This document shows, one piece after another, positions 35,301 to 44,833 of a stretch of 64,000 nt of DNA (position 1 is the first letter of the stretch; each line of letters starts with the position of its first letter). The position numbers and the translations under genes were made by a program. Origin of the DNA: Glandiceps talaboti (lineage: Eukaryota; Hemichordata; Enteropneusta; Spengelidae); contig NC_135566.1 in assembly GCF_964340395.1 (NCBI RefSeq), positions 15,056,501 to 15,120,500 of the forward strand, read 5' to 3'. Under the pieces are notes generated by a model. That model searched no databases and was not told the origin of the DNA. It saw only the letters and a list, made by a program, of their open reading frames with translations.

Positions 35301-38300
35301 AATTATTTACTTTTTAACTGTCTATATTTGCTTTTTCTCCGTTTCTGAGTTCATATCATGCTGAAATGTGTAAGTTACTAGCCCTAAGGGTGTCTCATAG
35401 TATCTTTCAAAGTGAAGCACTAACCAATACATCATTCTCTAGTTTGAAAACAGTGACTAAGCACAAACCTTTCAACGACATCATTATCAAAAGCTAAAAA
35501 TAGGTATACTGGAATGCATATAACACAATTTTTTCCTGTTTTTTCAAACGTTTAATTTATCATATTTTGCATTTCCAAATGCAATATTGATAATAATAAT
35601 AATAACGTTGGGTTTTTATATAGCGCTTTCCCACTCTGTGTTCAAAGCACTTTACAATTATTACCCCTGGCATGTATAAATCTATAGCTGTACAACGACC
35701 CTTTATACTTCATCAACTCCCTGGGGAGCATACAATTCATTGCAGCCTTAAGTATATAGGATTTAAGCATTCACATTGCAACCTCTATCCTACCAGGTCC
35801 CCAATTATACAGCTGGGTTGACTGAGGCACAGTTGTGGTTCAAATCTTGCCCAAGGACTTTAGCCATTCAGAAACACACGGCAGCGATGGGGCTAGAACC
35901 TGTGACCTGCAGATTCCAAGCCGGCATCTCTAAACATTCGCCCACCATGACTCCACTCCAACTCCATTTCTACACATATCCTCCAACTTTCTCAGTATGA
36001 ACATTCACTAATTTCACAGGCAAAGCAGCTATTTTTCAAACATTGTTACAGGAACAATCATCCTTACAAAATATTAAAAGTGTAAGTACTTTCATGGTCA
36101 AGTGATTAAAAACAAAAGAATCTCTTACCAAGACCACTGAGGGCTTTAGCAGCTACTTTTCTGTCTTTCTGTTTCATAGCAAGGACCAGCTGAAACCTGT
36201 TGTGTGTCAGGGCTTCTTTGTAACCACCCTTTGAAAAGTAAGCTGACCCTAAGTTGCCATGGGCACGGCATTCACCATCATTGTCACCTGTAGAATGGAA
36301 GCAATATACATATCAATACATATCAATTTTTTCATAATAACATTTACAAGCAAACCTACACAATAACAAGTTGAAGATTTTCATCAAGTTTTACAAAATA
36401 TACTTTTACCTTCCAAAATTCATTAAAAATAAATTTACCATGGCATCTTAACACAATGTTCACTTGTAAGCTTGGTTTAGTTCTAAATATGCATATAACA
36501 CTTACTCTTGGGGCAAGGTTGCTATGTGTTCACGGTTTTTAAATTTTTTTTTTGAAAGTCTTTCTTTCATGACATTTGACATACTACACACAGACGTTAT
36601 ATCTGATTGATCTGTCTTGTCACATTGTGTAATGAAATATACTGCCATCTAAATAATCACACATTTTTCACATCTTTCTAAAGTTATTTTCAGATATCTG
36701 TTATTCTATATGATGGAGAAATTGTGCACATCATGTACCGGTAGTATTTTTGCTAAGGATGGGACAACTTCGTAACAAAAAAAAAAGAGGGGGGGGGGGG
36801 GGGGGGGTATTAGTAAAGCTGACATAGTTGTCAATACAGAGTACCATAGATTTATTAGGGAACCCCAGTAAAATGACTGACGAACTCAGGTATTAAGGTA
36901 CCCTTAAAAACACTCATAGGGAACTCATAGGTAGAACTAGAACTTAGGTATTCCCATCCTTAGCAAAAACCCTGTAATATCTTCATGAAGTGATAGTTAA
37001 ACACAAAAACTTCAGTTGATTAGGAATACTTACCTAGGGACTTGGCGACGGCTAGATCTTGCTGCATGTATGAAATTGCCTTGTCTGTATTGCCTAGACC
37101 CCAGTGAGCACTGCTGAGAGCTGAGAACACCGATCCTCTGAGTTTGAGACTGCAGGTACCTAGTAAGACCAACAGAACATAAGAATTTCGGTCAAACATT
37201 TGTCAATCAAAGTGTGGATTAAACAGTCATCCATACATTTTCAGAACTTATCTCTGGTATTTTAGGGTGAATCAAAATACATTGCTAAAATAAATATTTC
37301 CCTACCCTTTCAGTTGTAATAAATCAGGTTTTTGTATCAGACCTATGACTCTCGTAAAAATATCTTAAGTCATACCACTACCAGTAACTAGCAGTAACCT
37401 TAATAGGTAAACTAGTCATAATCAAAATTAGACTAAACTCCAGGTATTATGTTTGTAATACCATGATAAATACAAACCTACCACATCGCATGAATATAAC
37501 ATCGTCAAAAATTCTCCGCAAATGTTGCATTAGTTTTCGTAACTGCATAGGTAGACATTTTGTCACATCGAAAGATTGACGGACGTGTTGGATGGTGTTG
37601 ACTGTTTTGTAGCCAATCAGCTCTCTTGAAATAGTCACATGACATCAATAGTTTCTACACTGTTGGGTTTCCTAAGATTTCTATTTAGTATTCATGTGGT
37701 ATATACCCACAGGTGACGGAAAAGTCAGTGCTATAAATGTAAAGGTCACAAGGTCACTGATTGTTGCCATAGTAACACCTAGATGCACAGAGTAGTTGGT
37801 GTTGAAAGCTGTACATAGATTCTAGTACTGTCGATGTACTCATTTATTTTGAGAATTTTGATGCTCGAAAACTTTAATGGAAAGACAATTTTTCACACTT
37901 TTATTTTGGCATCTAAAAATTGTTGACTACAGGACTGTAGTTGTTATGGTTACTTCACTACTGTGAATTGATAAACAGTTATAGAAATAAATAAATCTGC
38001 CTGGATTTGCACATAATTTAAAAGTGATTCATTTTCATATTCACCGTTGACACTGACAATTAGTGATGTACAGCAAACTTATACAGCCTCTGTGTAGTAA
38101 AGACTGTGTTATTCGTATGTTGAGACACACTTACCAATTTTGAGAGCTGATTCTAAAACCACCAATGAAGAGGAGTGGTACCCTGCAGCTAGGAGTTCTT
38201 GTCCTATCACAGAAATAACAACAAATGGACTTTTCTCTAATTTCATTTTTTCTAACTGTCTGTATGTCGGTTCTAAGGTTGCCTTCAGAGGGGACTTCAT

Positions 38301-38429
38301 TGCAGCGTCCACTAGACCCCCTAATAGCTGTAAACTCTTGAAATCTTGGGCCAGTCCTGAGGAGAAGGCAGCTAGGGCATCGGCATGGCGACCCAGGTAT
38401 TGTAAAGCAACACCTTGGCGATAATAGGC
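20945..38429 (-). CDS. TTC28 (tetratricopeptide repeat protein 28) with CHAT domain, 13 exons
   Basis: Thirteen exons with GT/AG borders join in one frame of 2,552 codons including TGA. The order matches vertebrate TTC28: N-terminal TPR remnant (residues 1-98), TPR superhelix with 40-residue period (about 99-1100), CHAT domain split by a disordered insert (about 1110-1790), and a Ser/Pro-rich tail (1825-2551). Diagnostic identities include RQGVALQYLGRHADALAAF, ALVCFEKRLVVAHEL, CGLGGVYQQMGEY, CIHFATHISWKLSA and PGCHEFLAALG. In vertebrates TTC28 (TPRBK) is a large scaffold reported at the spindle midzone and midbody with Aurora B. The CHAT histidine is present in FATHIS, but the catalytic-cysteine position reads LSAHNQD, so no peptidase activity is expected. 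The vertebrate first TPR is not seen directly upstream; see the two candidate first exons. Confidence 0.95.
23128..24066 (-). other. TTC28 intron 12
   Basis: 939 bp without notable repeats or coding signal. Confidence 0.7.
24067..24174 (-). CDS. TTC28 exon 12
   Basis: Acceptor TTTCTAG, donor GTAAGT. It encodes GFDVIDVGKDEVLLHSGKQA then SKRILYFALQSLLAVF, matching the vertebrate segment with ILKTGKQANRR and ALQSLLSLF. Both ends are phase 1. Confidence 0.93.
24175..24915 (-). other. TTC28 intron 11 with CA and CACT arrays
   Basis: It contains (GAGT)n at about 24216-24279 and (TG)n at about 24376-24450, with TGCA-rich DNA between. On the transcript strand these are CA and CACT runs that end about 40 bases before the acceptor of exon 12. 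Confidence 0.9.
24916..25024 (-). CDS. TTC28 exon 11
   Basis: Acceptor TTTTTCAG, donor GTAAGA. It encodes LKQAIAKYKEKDSALQVPLN then VRQWRTPGCHEFLAALG. W-R-(T/L)-PGCHEFLAALG is nearly identical in human TTC28. Confidence 0.95.
25766..25842 (-). CDS. TTC28 exon 10
   Basis: A 77-bp exon (acceptor TTCCAG, donor GTAAGA) encoding GLSPEMLLGLSRLLNAPDTA then LGIIKL. It corresponds to the helical segment after CHAT in the vertebrate protein. The phases fit both neighbours. Confidence 0.88.
26297..26528 (-). CDS. TTC28 exon 9
   Basis: Acceptor CCACACAG, donor GTGAGT. It encodes VEKSLQRIHRGQRNPMYTTQ, then GWRELLLSVGFRFEAASNDI, then FFPQSDPGERLMQASASLQA and LLG. The FFP-x-SDPG-(D/E)-RL phrase is strongly conserved in TTC28. 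Starts phase 0, ends phase 1. Confidence 0.95.
26860..27391 (-). CDS. TTC28 exon 8: CHAT pseudo-active-site region
   Basis: Acceptor TTTTTCAG, donor GTGAGT. It encodes an acidic loop (DFNDSDESDLESNADMPALN), then LLTAADILNLKLSAKLVVLS followed by AHNQD, then GLVRAFLTAGAQSVLVPLWP and ANWAGLMLIGGDVKLSNKTM. In active CHAT proteins the strand before the GLxRAFL helix reads LSACETG. Here the Cys is replaced by His, and in human TTC28 by Ser, so the domain is catalytically dead by sequence. Confidence 0.95.
27568..27770 (-). CDS. TTC28 exon 7: CHAT histidine region
   Basis: Acceptor TATACAG, donor GTAAGT. It encodes EARIVGDIFGIKPLLGSSAT, then NAECIHFATHISWKLSAIIL and a glycine-rich loop. HFATH aligns with the His of active CHAT peptidases (HFACHG-like). 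The phase-2 end splits a Gly codon. Confidence 0.95.
27771..28621 (-). other. TTC28 intron 6
   Basis: 851 bp, AT-rich with two G-rich patches (about 28171-28182 and 28475-28491). No repeat or coding signal was recognised. Confidence 0.7.
28622..28863 (-). CDS. TTC28 exon 6: CHAT core
   Basis: Acceptor CTCCTAG, donor GTTAGT. It encodes GDLYLVPFAVLKSSTSQECL, then YERFKLRVVPSMRTL, a short Ser-rich loop, and ALIVGSPKLPPAAQDRWGWG. LYL-x-PFA-x-L and VGSPKLP are CHAT signatures. It ends on a complete Gln codon. Confidence 0.95.
28936..29328. repeat. Composite microsatellite (TATG/TCTG/TACG/TAGG/TG)
   Basis: About 390 bp of successive tetranucleotide blocks, each differing by one base from the next, followed by a TG run of about 90 bp. 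It fills most of TTC28 intron 5. On the transcript strand the block nearest the 5' splice site is a CA run starting about 55 bases downstream of the donor. Confidence 0.97.
29365..29937 (-). CDS. TTC28 exon 5: CHAT start and disordered insert
   Basis: Acceptor CCTTGCAG, donor GTATGT. It begins GIVKFHECHLSDLELDGEGA and continues with a Ser/Thr/Glu-rich insert (SETESEADDLLQQHLEEIGR is conserved in vertebrate TTC28). It ends in CHAT core KPPLKTLYELLIQPMEDVLP and RELVLVLQG. About 120 residues of low-complexity insert interrupt the CHAT fold, a hallmark of TTC28. Confidence 0.95.
29938..32008 (-). other. TTC28 intron 4
   Basis: About 2.1 kb, with a CTTAGCAAAAAC-type MITE near its 5' end and otherwise unique AT-rich sequence. 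Small open frames on both strands show no recognisable homology. Confidence 0.7.
29995..30165. mobile_element. CTTAGCAAAAAC-type MITE, copy 1 (best preserved)
   Basis: 171 bp running from CAGTGTTTTTGCTAAGGATG to CAACCTTAGCAAAAACACTG. The ends are near-perfect inverted repeats of about 18 bp beginning CAGTG. CAGTG/CAGGG ends are typical of hAT elements, but an 8-bp target duplication is not clear here. The interior is T/C-rich with the repeated phrase TTACCAGGGTTCCC. Related copies: about 36743-36973, 48449-48608, 58264-58423 (inverted), and weaker ones near 49048-49168 and 63735-63885. Confidence 0.8.
32009..34825 (-). CDS. TTC28 exon 4: giant TPR exon
   Basis: A single 2,817-bp exon (acceptor TTTCAG, donor GTAAGT) encodes about 21 consecutive 40-residue TPRs. 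The consensus is E-x-RA-x-x-NLG-x-x-x-x-x-x-G-x-(Y/F)-x-x-A-x-x-x-(Y/H)-x-x-x-L-x-(I/L)-A. The last repeat (EALAVAERGRTRAFVDLLLE) is the conserved bridge between TPRs and CHAT. The exon ends with the first CHAT strands, ILYYSIAAGHLYMWLITPKE. Identity to vertebrate TTC28 is highest in TPRs 15-20. Repeats of this class form ligand-binding superhelices. Confidence 0.97.
34826..36128 (-). other. TTC28 intron 3 with dispersed repeat
   Basis: About 1.3 kb. A dispersed repeat occupies about 35590-35960. The rest is AT-rich with no coding signal. Confidence 0.7.
35590..35960 (+). repeat. Dispersed TATAGCGCTTT...CAAAGCACTTTAC repeat
   Basis: It begins TTTTTATATAGCGCTTTCCC and later reads TTGCCCAAGGACTTTAGCCA and GAACCTGTGACC. 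This combination is a recurrent non-coding repeat type that I recognise from several marine invertebrate genomes. A diverged relative appears at about 46190-46600 (GCGCCTGTCCTCCGAAGAGC). The small open frame across it is not a gene. Confidence 0.6.
36129..36287 (-). CDS. TTC28 exon 3
   Basis: Acceptor CTACAG, donor GTAAGA. It encodes GDNDGECRAHGNLGSAYFSK, then GGYKEALTHNRFQLVLAMKQ and AAKALSGLG, one further 40-residue TPR plus the start of the next. Both ends are phase 1. Confidence 0.93.
36288..37033 (-). other. TTC28 intron 2 with inverted-repeat element and G-run
   Basis: It contains a CTTAGCAAAAAC-type MITE copy (about 36743-36973), inside which sits a 19-base G run (36789-36807, C on the transcript strand). 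Confidence 0.7.
36743..36973. mobile_element. CTTAGCAAAAAC-type MITE, copy 2
   Basis: The left end TATTTTTGCTAAGGATGGGA and right end TCCCATCCTTAGCAAAAACC are inverted repeats. The interior shares the phrase AACCCCAGTAAAATGA (inverted relative to other copies) and has gained a poly-G insertion. Confidence 0.75.
37034..37159 (-). CDS. TTC28 exon 2
   Basis: Acceptor TTACTAG, donor GTAAGT. It encodes TCSLKLRGSVFSALSSAHWG and LGNTDKAISYMQQDLAVAKS, one complete TPR in the 40-residue LGN/GPSM-type register. Both ends are phase 1. Confidence 0.93.
37482..37548 (-). CDS. Candidate alternative TTC28 first exon (internal promoter)
   Basis: An ATG at 37548 opens a 22-codon frame (MQLRKLMQHLRRIFDDVIFM, then RC) ending in one base of a Gly codon at the donor GTAGGT. 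That phase joins exactly to TTC28 exon 2, giving RC-GTCSLKLRG. The frame is open further upstream without an earlier ATG. Promoter-type motifs lie 60-230 bp upstream. If used, it would make a TTC28 isoform that begins at the TPR array. The residues match nothing I know, so coding status is inference. Confidence 0.3.
37611..37643 (-). promoter_or_regulatory. CCAAT box and E-box-like palindrome
   Basis: AGCCAATCAG at 37611-37620 (CTGATTGGCT on the transcript strand) is a canonical CCAAT/NF-Y core with flanks. GTCACATGAC at 37634-37643 is a one-mismatch variant of the USF/TFE palindrome GTCACGTGAC. Both precede the candidate start at 37548. Confidence 0.4.
37743..37756 (+). promoter_or_regulatory. 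Perfect DR2 nuclear-receptor-type element
   Basis: AGGTCA-CA-AGGTCA: two identical consensus half-sites with a two-base spacer. DR2 elements are used by RAR/RXR and COUP-type receptors. It is 7 bp from an X-box. Function is inferred. Confidence 0.45.
37763..37776. promoter_or_regulatory. X-box (RFX) site
   Basis: GTTGCC-AT-AGTAAC matches the full RFX consensus (GTNRCC, 0-3 bases, RGYAAC). It lies upstream, on the transcript strand, of the candidate alternative first exon at 37548-37482. Confidence 0.45.
38135..38429 (-). CDS. TTC28 exon 1 (first certain exon)
   Basis: Acceptor TTTACAG, donor GTAAGT. It encodes AYYRQGVALQYLGRHADALA, then LEPTYRQLEKMKLEKSPFVV and ends VLESALKIG. This is the TPR2-3 part of the vertebrate protein and the linker to the long TPR array. 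It starts in phase 0, so the preceding exon must end on a complete codon; in vertebrates that residue is the Lys of PKWPK. Confidence 0.92.
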
Positions 38430-39308
38430 CTGTAAACAAAATTAGATAAATATTGTTAGAATTAATAGTTTTGAATCACAGGTATTGTAGTAATAAGTAG
38501 TGATGAATTTTCAGTACAAAATAATATTTATCATTTCAAATCCAATCACAAAATTCACTCGGTCAGAATCATATTCCCTTATTTATTTATTTTCTATGAG
38601 ATAAAATTACGTTGGATTGTAATAATAAGCACATGTAAGGATGAGTTTTTAGTAAACGTAATATTTATAATACCATGCACAAGCCAAGCTGAACAAAAAA
38701 TATAGAATTTATACCCCGGTCATTCTGTTACGACAACGCATGTCTACTTCACCGATTCTGCTGTGTTCAAACTAAGCGTCAAAACATTCATTATTTTCCC
38801 AAATTTTTCATTGATATCACTGGTGCTGGTATAATTTTGTTTTTCTGATGGAAAATACTCATGACCTAAGGGTTGTCACTACTTGTCAAGCGACTTGTAG
38901 TGACACACACCCCTTTAATACATGTAGGTCACTCATATTTTCCTTGCTTGAACTAAAATAACGTTCTAATTACTTCAATTTCAAAGACACAAATTCTCTT
39001 GATCAGAATCCTTCACTCTATTTTTTTCACGACAAAGAAGCCTGCTACTGCATAATTTAGCTTGCAGCAGATAATCATTTACTAGATTCTGTATCAAAGT
39101 GAAAGATTAAAACCCAAGAGATAACACACACTAGTTGTATTAGAATCTCATCAAATGTCTTAGCATTTCTTTAGCTATGATTCAGAACTTGATCATGTGA
39201 TTTCTGTCATTAAAATTTCATGAGAAATGGATTTTCCAAATGCATACGATACTTGAGAGCAAAATAGTCCATATTATCATTAAATATATAATTCTATGCA
39301 TAATGTAG

Positions 39309-39662
39309 GCCACATTTCCACGGTAACATAAAACCTTTGAAATATACATGTACATGTGAAATGTACATGCGAGTATATTAATAATTTGTATATATGATTT
39401 TTACATTTTTTTCCTTAGATTTTGTAGTTCTTTCTGGGTAATATTTCCATGGCAACACATAACCACAGAAATGTAAAAGTGATTATGAAATGCTCAAATT
39501 TTTATATATCATTTGTTCATTTCCCTTAGATTATGTATTTTCCTTAGATTTTGTAGTTCTTGCTGGGTCATATTTCCATGGCAACACATAACCACAGAAA
39601 TGTACATGTGATTATGAAATGTACAATTTTTTATATATCATGTGTTCATTTCCCTTAGATTA
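39309..39662. repeat. ~128-bp tandem repeat, three units
   Basis: The units share TTCCTTAGATTTTGTAGTTC, then ATATTTCCATGGCAACACAT, then AACCACAGAAATGTA and GATTATGAAATG. The last two are over 90% alike by eye; the first is more diverged. Confidence 0.8.
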
Positions 39663-41534
39663 CTAGTATGTATGTTCTTTACTTTCAAAATCTGTTTAGT
39701 CTAAGAATGGGCGGGGCTTGTTCTTTTAAGTTTTACTGTATCTATGTCAATGTACATATGCCTGTATCTGATGACAGATCTACATACATACTTGTTTGAC
39801 ACTATGTACAATTATTAAGATTAACAGGTCATATAAGTCACAGTAAACTGTTGCCAAACTCTGTGTATAAAGGTAGACAAGTAACAGACTTTTTTATAAC
39901 AAGTAAATCCTTCATATATATACAAGCTAGCAAACATAGACTCTAGAACGGTGTGAAGTATGAAGTAGGTACCACAAATCACCAGACTGAATGACTGATA
40001 AAAATAGCACTAAATGACTATGGAGTGGCTATCATTTATATACAAGTTATATACAAGTACAGATTAGATAGGACTTAGTATTGTTATCCATGTTGTGATT
40101 ACAATTTAATCCAGTCACAAATCTCAGTTAAATCCCTGGTATTTTGATACTTGTATTCTTGGCATGTAGTATGGATAGTGGAAAATGTCATAAAACGACG
40201 ATTTGTTCATTGGCATTGGGATAAACCTTACCAACTTCCATATTTTGATTTTGATTATAACATATCGGAGGGAATTTATGGTTAGCATTTATATGATAAG
40301 GGCGACATCAATACTTCAATGTAGGATAAAAAACTATGAGAACTAAAATAGTTCAAAACTCCCCCTTCCCCAAAGTAAAAGAATTTTTTTTTTTTTACAT
40401 TTTTATCTTACACTGAACTATTGATCTCACCCCGAATAAGTCACATGATTTGATGACAACATCCAGGCAGCATCACACGTGTTAACTACTGCATGTAGCC
40501 TCTCATATAGGGTAACTTCTTACTTTATTTTTGATGCAACAGATAAGGTTTAACTAATTTGTGGTATAGTCTACCTGGGTGCGTAATAAATATGGAGGTA
40601 CAGTATGCACACACAGCAAAATCTCTCATATACTGTTTATACATATTACTTGTCCCTCTATTGGAAATTAAGGCAGGTTAAAGGAACAAAACCACAAATT
40701 ACAAAGTATGATACCATACTAGCAGGCTTTACTACTAACAAATTTTGTACATACAGTAGCGTCCTAAATAAAGCATTCACTTTTCTTTTCTGAGACTAAG
40801 ATAATGTATAGCTACATTGTTGGTACTGGACTTTCTCACAGCCTCGGGAGTGTCCCTAGCAGAAAGCGTCGGTTACATGTCCTTTTTAATATACTGAGAA
40901 TCTTTACACAAAGTTCCTAATACAACTGAGGTAGTTAGGAAGGAGTAACTAGCATAGACAGGCTAGGATTACTGCAACAAACACTTTTTTTTCAAACTTT
41001 AGTCTGAACATAATAACCCCACACTATTAAACTCAATGCCATGTTTTACAAAAAAATATATTCTTTTCGCCATTGGAAACAGCTTTGTTGTATACATTTT
41101 TGTAAATCCATTCAGTCCAAGTCGCCTTGATACACAAGATTTAGGAAGTACACATACAATGTATATGAAATCGGCAGTTTCAAAGGTACATGTACTTAGG
41201 TGATCTTTTACCACAGGACAAAATGTCTGGATCCGTATCCTTGGTTCATTTTTGTATATGAATGGTACTTGTTCTTGTAATCCCATGTTCTTGACAGAGA
41301 TTAGGGACAATTATCCCGGGTTTACCTTAAAAGTGTTTAGGTTCACATTATAGTTAACAACAACAATTATAAATTACATGTACTATCAGAAACCACATTA
41401 CAGTAGTATAGGTGACATGTACTTTCAGCAACCACATTACTGTTACAGTAGTATAGTTGACTCGGAATGTAGAAAAAACACACCAAATGACAACACTACC
41501 AAAATACTTTCTTTGACGTAGTTACTCTCCAAAC

Positions 41535-43110
41535 TTCACCTTGTTACTCTTTCAATAATGAAGGTTGAAACATACATCATTTGAAATGTACATTTTACAA
41601 ATGGTTTATTTTGAAGACACTGGGGTAATATCAAGTATAAACGGTCCACATTATTCTTTATGATATATTTATTTTTTAATCTACAATGAGGCTCAAAACA
41701 TGCATCTTTTGAAGTGGTTTATTTTGAAGACAGGGGTAATATCAAGTATAAACTGTCCACATTGTTTATGGCATGTTTGTTTAAATGAGAGTGAAAAAAT
41801 ATATCTTTTGAAATGGTTTGTTTAGAAGGCAAAGGACAATAACACATGTCAATTGTCGCCATTCTCTCTCATTTTAATGTTTGTTTTTTCTTCACAAATG
41901 AAGGTTGAAATAGCCATATTGTGAAATGACTATAGACAAATGCATTATGGGAAATGGGTTGTTTTGACCACATGTAGGCCAATATCAAATATAAACTGCA
42001 GGTCAATATCAAGTATAAACTGCAGGTCAATATCAAGTATAAACTGTAGACCAATATCAAGTATAAACTGCAGGTCAATATCAAGTATAAACTGCAGGTC
42101 AATATCAAGTATAAACTGTAGACCAATATCAAGTATAAACTGCAGGTCAATATCAAATATAAACTGCAGGCCAATATCAAGTATAAACTGTAGACCAATA
42201 TCAAATATAAACTGCAGGTCAATATCAAGTATAAACTGCAGGCCAATATCAAGTATAAACTGTAGACCAATATCAAGTATAAACTGCAGGTCAATATCAA
42301 GTATAAACTACAGGTCAATATCAAGTATAAACTGCAGGTCAATATCAAGTGTAAACTGTAGGTCAATATCAAGTATAAACTGCAGGTCAATATCAAGTAT
42401 AAACTACAGGTCAATATCAAGTATAAACTGCAGGTCAATATCAAGTATAAACTGCAGGTCAATATCAAATATAAACTGCAGGTCAATATCAAGTATACTG
42501 CAGGTCAATATCAAATATAAACTGCAGGTCAATATCAAGTATAAACTGCAGGTCAATATCAAATATAAACTGCAGGTCAATATCAAGTATAAACTGCAGG
42601 TCAATATCAAGTATAACCCCAGTGCACTGCCCGCCATTGTTACTGATATGTTTGTTACATTGTTACACTGTATTTCTTCCACAAATGAGTGTTGAAACAA
42701 GACATTGTGTATGGTGGGAAACAGTTACTTTTGAGGATACCGGCCAATATCATAATCAAGTAGCCATTGTTGTTCATGAAATGAAACATTTGTTATTTCT
42801 TCTGACAAATGAGGGTCGGAACAGACATTGTGAAATGTACATTGTGTATGGGAAATAGTTTTGAAGATACCGGCCAAAATCAAGTATAAACTGTCCGCCA
42901 TTCTTTAATATTGTTATGTTTTCTGACAAATGAAGGAAACAGACATTGTGTATTCCAGGAAAATTTATTTTGAAGATGCTGGCCAATATCAAGTATAAAC
43001 TGTGTGCCATTGTTGTTTATATGTGTGTTATTTCTTCTGACAAATGAGGGTCGGAACAGACATTGTGAAATGTACATTGTATGGGAAATAGTTAGGCCAA
43101 CAACAAGTAC
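41535..43110. repeat. ~130-bp repeat domain surrounding the 24-bp satellite
   Basis: Before and after the satellite, diverged units of the order ACAAATGAGGGTCGGAACAG, then ATTGTGAAATGTACATTGT, then GGAAATAGTTTTGAAGATAC, then CCAATATCAAGTATAAACTG, then CCGCCATTGTT recur (about 41560, 41680, 41800, 42680, 42800, 42900 and 43030). The 24-bp unit is one sub-piece of this larger unit. Confidence 0.75.
41979..42616. repeat. 24-bp satellite array with higher-order structure
   Basis: About 26 head-to-tail units of AATATCAAGTATAAACTGCA+GGTC. A TGTAGACC variant marks every third unit in the first half, which gives a 72-bp higher-order repeat. One unit near 42490 lacks two bases. Because 24 is divisible by three, long repetitive frames open on both strands; they are not genes. 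Confidence 0.95.
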
Positions 43111-44833
43111 AAAACAACCTCTTGCAGAATCTGTGTCATGTTTTCCTTCCAATAATAATAATAATAATAATAATAATGATCAAAAACATACAACTTTCAA
43201 TTTAAAACCACATGTTGCCGAAATGAAAACAACCCTTCATCCTTTTGATTGTCATATTTGTACATGTTCTGTATGCAAAGCAAACACCAGTAGGTACAGA
43301 AATCAACAGTATAAACTCTGTAACTACTTACAGGTTGATTTTGTGATTACTGAAATAGTACATACGTATGTACTATTCATACTATGCATACTACCTAGTA
43401 CCTTGCTATTAGTATCAAATGTACCTTGCACTACACCCTGGAGCTCAAAATAAAGATACATGTAGAAACACAAGACTCTTTTTATCACCATAAATAAATT
43501 ACTCAAAATATTAAGGCTAGGAACACATACTTGAAACAGACTAATAAATTAGTAAATTATTAAATGTAGGAAATAAACATTTCAGACAGAAGGCTTTGTA
43601 TAATAAATGAATTGAACCAGATGGACAGCTAATTATGTATAATTATAACAAGAAATAAAAGAGATTACACATATTACGTTTTGTGTTGGAATCTCGACTG
43701 ATTATTTGTGGAAAATTTAATTATTTCCTCAAGAGAGAAATGACCAGGTAACACTTCTATCATAGAGACTCCATTATATTGGAGGCTTGGGAAAGGGGGG
43801 GGGGGGGAGAGAGGAAGAAGAGCAATGACCAGGTACTTCTATCATATTTCATAACCATTTCACACTTCATTTGTCAAATTCTTTTTCACAAGGTGTGACT
43901 TTTTATAGTTTACCTCTTACAGCATTTTAATAAACACATAATCTTAAAATTATCTTTTTCTTTCTTTCTTTTTTTTTTTTTAAAAAAAGAAGAAGAAAAA
44001 GCATGTTTGAAAGATTAAAACCTTGCATTAATTTCAATATTCAGTTGTCTCTATAGGTTTCAAGTAGATTTCATGAGGACGTAGTCTGAGAGGACAACGT
44101 CCTCTAGGGTCATAGGTCATGTTGAAGAAAGCTGAGGTCAGAAACGATACCTTGAGACAAGTTGAGTTGAGGTTTGAATACCTGAGTTTAGAGATGTTGT
44201 CAGGCATGTCATATTACAAAGTGTCAGCAAAATAAAAAAAGAATATTAATAAAATTTTCCTTTCTGATTCAGTACATCAGTTTTTTTTAAATAATTTTTT
44301 TTAAAAGAGCTTCACAACATATTTTGAATTCTTCTACTGAAGTGAATATCTTCAACGGATCTTTTCGTTTTGGAAACTCCTTTTCTTGTATTGAAATGTA
44401 CAATGGTTGTGAGTCTTAATGGATTTCTTGTTGTTTCTATCTTAACCCTTATCAAGTCAAGTCCATGTAAATGACAGTGGCCTTGACAGTGATTAGACAA
44501 GGTCCATTTCAACATCTGCAAAGTAATGAAATGTACTAATATTTTATGTTGTTTTTGTGTCTCCTTGGTCCTACCAACATGGTAAAGTATAGCGGCATTA
44601 TATAATACTTTGAAAAATAAGAGGTCAGATATTAGGAATTCATACTTCTATATGGCTTTCAAACAATCTCAAATCAGGAATTATTCATAACTTATAACTT
44701 CATGCCACCACAAAATGCTAAAATCTAGCTGCAACCATTTCCTGTCGACTAAGCTTCACCATCTTCTAAAATTACCAACAACAACAGTAGTAGCTATCCG
44801 ATGACAGGTAAAGACAAAAGCGTATAGGCTGAC

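Larger units (their letters stand above)
37160..38134 (-). other. TTC28 intron 1 with candidate internal promoter
   Basis: 975 bp. It contains a nuclear-receptor-like DR2, an X-box, a CCAAT box and an E-box-like palindrome, in that order along the transcript, followed by a phase-compatible ATG exon. These are listed separately. Confidence 0.6.

Noticed and set aside
35590-36000. Possible tRNA-derived or coding segment (GGTTCAAATC, 74-codon frame)
   Set aside because: The GGTTCAAATC phrase lacks an A box and cloverleaf partners; the block matches a recurrent non-coding dispersed repeat type.
38131-38439. 102-codon frame overlapping TTC28 exon 1 in another frame
   Set aside because: The TTC28 frame is supported by strong homology. 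The other frame has no homology and crosses the splice sites, although it would be the continuation of the upstream ORF from 50207.
41869-42700. 200-250-codon frames on both strands across the 24-bp satellite
   Set aside because: The unit length is divisible by three, so every frame is either open throughout or closed throughout; no start context, splice sites or homology.
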